Under the pieces are notes generated by a model that saw nothing but the letters and a program-made list of their open reading frames with translations, was not told the DNA's origin and did no database searches. Of a stretch of DNA of 64,000 nucleotides, positions 62,745-64,000 are shown piece after piece; the first letter of the stretch is position 1, and each line of letters opens with the position of its first letter. The position numbers were made by a program, and so were the translations under genes. This DNA is from Corynebacterium sp. NML98-0116. Its GTDB lineage: Bacteria > Actinomycetota > Actinomycetes > Mycobacteriales > Mycobacteriaceae. The stretch spans positions 2,301,450 through 2,365,449 of the forward strand of contig NZ_CP017639.1 of the NCBI RefSeq assembly GCF_001767255.1, read 5' to 3'.

Positions 62745-63188
62745 TTAGAACGGCAGCGCTGGAAGCTGAATGCCCGGAATGACGCCGGAGACTGCAGCAA
62801 CGACACCAAGAAGTGCAACGAGCGCAGCCGGAACGCCGATCAGGAGACCGAGGATGCCAGCTTTGTAATCCTTGTCGTTGATAAGCTCCTTGACACAATC
62901 CAGCTCGTCGGAAGACGAGGTCAGCTCCTCGCGGATCTCCTGACGAGTCTGATCAGCCTTGTTCTTAGCGAGATCACCAGCGGTCTGTGCCTCAGCTGCT
63001 TTCTTCTTTGCCTTAGCCTCCTTTTCCTTCTCTGCGGCCTCAGCCTTGGCCTTGCACTGCGCGTAGGCAATCGAGGAGCCAACCTTGGCATCCTTGTCGG
63101 AAGGCTGAGCCTCAGCCGCGAATGCAGGGCCAGCGACCAGGGACAGGGACAGAGTTGCAGCAGCTGCTACGGAGGTAAAACGCTTCAT
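62745..63188 (-). CDS. Small secreted MKRF protein 3
   Basis: 147 residues from the ATG at 63188 (AAAGGAG 6 bases upstream). A signal peptide (KRFTSVAAAATLSLSLVAGPAFAAEA) precedes a highly charged helix (KAKAEAAEKEKEAKAKKKAAEA, read as two halves of a coiled coil, about 45-68), then two cysteines (AQC, DCV) and a C-terminal hydrophobic segment (AGILGLLIGVPAALVALLGVVAAV) ending LQLPALPF-like. It shares its start and end signatures with the two plus-strand genes. Function unknown. Confidence 0.75.
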   Translation of the reverse strand: MKRFTSVAAAATLSLSLVAGPAFAAEAQPSDKDAKVGSSIAYAQCKAKAEAAEKEKEAKAKKKAAEAQTAGDLAKNKADQTRQEIREELTSSSDELDCVKELINDKDYKAGILGLLIGVPAALVALLGVVAAVSGVIPGIQLPALPF

Positions 63189-63410
63189 GGGTAGCTCCTT
63201 TGTGGGATCGGTTAAAGTTAGGGACTCGCCAAAGTTTTGGCATGTCTGCAACTAACATCGATCGGAACGTCCTGTGCGTTACTTCGGAGATCAAATGATT
63301 CCGAGAGGTGATTTGGGAACAGCGCTCCCCTGCCCTGCGCGGGCTCGGACCAATAGGTCAGAGTGGGTTGAGAACTTGCTACTCCCATGGGGCCGTCGAA
63401 CGGCTCCGAT

Positions 63411-63684
63411 TGTCCGCGGGGGGGACAGGTGATTGTGTGTTTCGATATTCCGCGGGGCGGACAACTCGCCGTTGTTGCAACCCAGTATTGTTCACTTTCC
63501 GCGGGGCGGACACCACTTCGCGAATTGCATCGGCGAAGCACGCATTCCGCGGCGCGGACAGAGCGAGTTCAGCTCAAGACCCCAACGATTGCATCAAGGT
63601 GTCCGCCGCGCGGACACCCACCCACACACCCGTGCTCGAAAGTGGCGTCGCAAAGCACCCCGCGCACTGTCCGCCGCGCGGACA
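63411..63684. repeat. Six copies of a 17-bp palindrome upstream of the DUF222 gene
   Basis: Units begin at 63411, 63447, 63496, 63544, 63600 and 63668. The last two are identical perfect palindromes, TGTCCGC-CGC-GCGGACA; the others read TTCCGCGGGGCGGACA or close variants. Start-to-start distances are 36, 49, 48, 56 and 68 bases. The array lies within the 581-base gap 63189-63769 and ends 28 bases before the -35 of a strong promoter. Confidence 0.88.
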
Positions 63685-63712
63685 CCCACCAACAAATATT
63701 TGAATAAACCTC

Positions 63713-63740
63713 TTGACACCACCATTCGAACACGTATACT
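63713..63740 (+). promoter_or_regulatory. Near-consensus promoter of the DUF222 gene
   Basis: TTGACA (63713-63718), a 16-base spacer and TATACT (63735-63740), 29 bases before the ATG. This is the best sigma-A match in the window. Confidence 0.85.
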
Positions 63741-63769
63741 AAACAACAACCAAAACACCAGGGGGAACC

Positions 63770-64000
63770 ATGCACACCACCATCGACGCCGACACCATCA
63801 TCAACGCCATCGTTGAAAGCGCACGCCTGTTCGCATACTCACACGCGGAAATACTGACCGCGATCGCCGAATTCGACACCCACAACCTTGCCGAAGCCTA
63901 CGGGTGTGCCTCAACCGGGGCATGGCTTGCCAGAGTGTTAAAAATGAAACGCACCCGCGCCTACGAATACGCCGCCGTCGCACGCAAACTCACAAGCTTT
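63770..64000 (+). CDS. DUF222/HNH endonuclease-type protein (13E12-like), 5' part of gene
   Basis: 77 codons to the window edge, open to the last base. The ATG at 63770 follows GGGGGAAC. The visible N-terminus contains AEILTAIAEFDTHNLAEAYGC, then STGAWLARVLKMKRTRAYEYAAVARKL, a pattern typical of DUF222 domains. These are usually followed by a C-terminal HNH nuclease motif and occur in many copies in actinobacteria (REP13E12 family in M. tuberculosis). The HNH part is outside the window. Mobility or a defence function is an open question; the six palindromes upstream suggest special regulation. Confidence 0.75.
   Translation, partial: MHTTIDADTIINAIVESARLFAYSHAEILTAIAEFDTHNLAEAYGCASTGAWLARVLKMKRTRAYEYAAVARKLTSF

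Noticed and set aside
63411..63684. CRISPR array
   Set aside because: The repeats are 17-bp palindromes with gaps of 19-51 bases, not uniform spacers, vary between units, and no cas gene is in the window.

Overview
This 64 kb window is the replication-origin region of a high-GC actinobacterium, almost certainly a Corynebacterium. The clearest evidence is the gene order pcnA, NUDIX, DUF6049, murJ, sigM, trxB, trxA, cwlM-like, parB, parA, rsmG, yidC, yidD, rnpA, rpmH, dnaA, dnaN, recF, dciA, gyrB, then gyrA, DUF3566, tRNA-Ile, tRNA-Ala. This is the corynebacterial/mycobacterial oriC order. DUF5129-type and DUF6918-type proteins and several large non-LPXTG surface proteins fit the same genus.

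Layout. 1-6.4 kb is a defence island: the 3' end of an RloA-type ATPase gene, rloB, an AlbA_2/ATP-binding regulator and a divergent type I restriction subunit (hsdR), with an operator array between the last two. The matching hsdM and hsdS are not in the window. 6.4-9.4 kb holds a frameshifted DUF5129-like gene, a small membrane-protein pair and the first copies of two palindromic repeat families. 9.4-18.4 kb carries ppiA, the metF-metE operon, a TetR regulator divergent from a degenerate ABC ATPase plus YhgE/Pip pair, and a five-unit cluster of the same palindromic repeats. 18.4-28 kb has two giant tandem surface-protein paralogues whose leaders and signal peptides lie in nearly identical 326-bp direct repeats. 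28-31.2 kb has tRNA-Ala, tRNA-Ile, DUF3566 and gyrA. 31.3-35.8 kb is an accessory insertion between gyrA and gyrB: an RHH/degenerate Doc-like pair, a seven-repeat surface protein and small proteins.

35.8-45.8 kb is the origin core: gyrB, dciA, recF, dnaN, a DnaA-box cluster, dnaA, a second DnaA-box cluster, rpmH, rnpA, yidD and yidC, transcribed outwards on both sides. 45.9-61.5 kb holds rsmG, parAB, the cwlM-like gene, trxAB, sigM, murJ, DUF6049, NUDIX, pcnA, yqgE and azlCD, with two parS sites inside coding sequences. 61.6-64 kb has three small MKRF secreted proteins and the start of a DUF222/HNH (13E12-type) gene preceded by six copies of a 17-bp palindrome and a near-consensus promoter.

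The least explained features are: (a) the two families of intergenic palindromic elements, (b) the six-fold palindrome before the DUF222 gene, (c) paralogue groups that keep almost identical 5' ends while their bodies diverge, (d) the TTTCGAG operator array in the restriction locus, (e) the catalytically dead Doc-like protein beside gyrA, and (f) a TGTAATTAC motif scattered through the origin. All functions are inferred from sequence alone; no database search was run.
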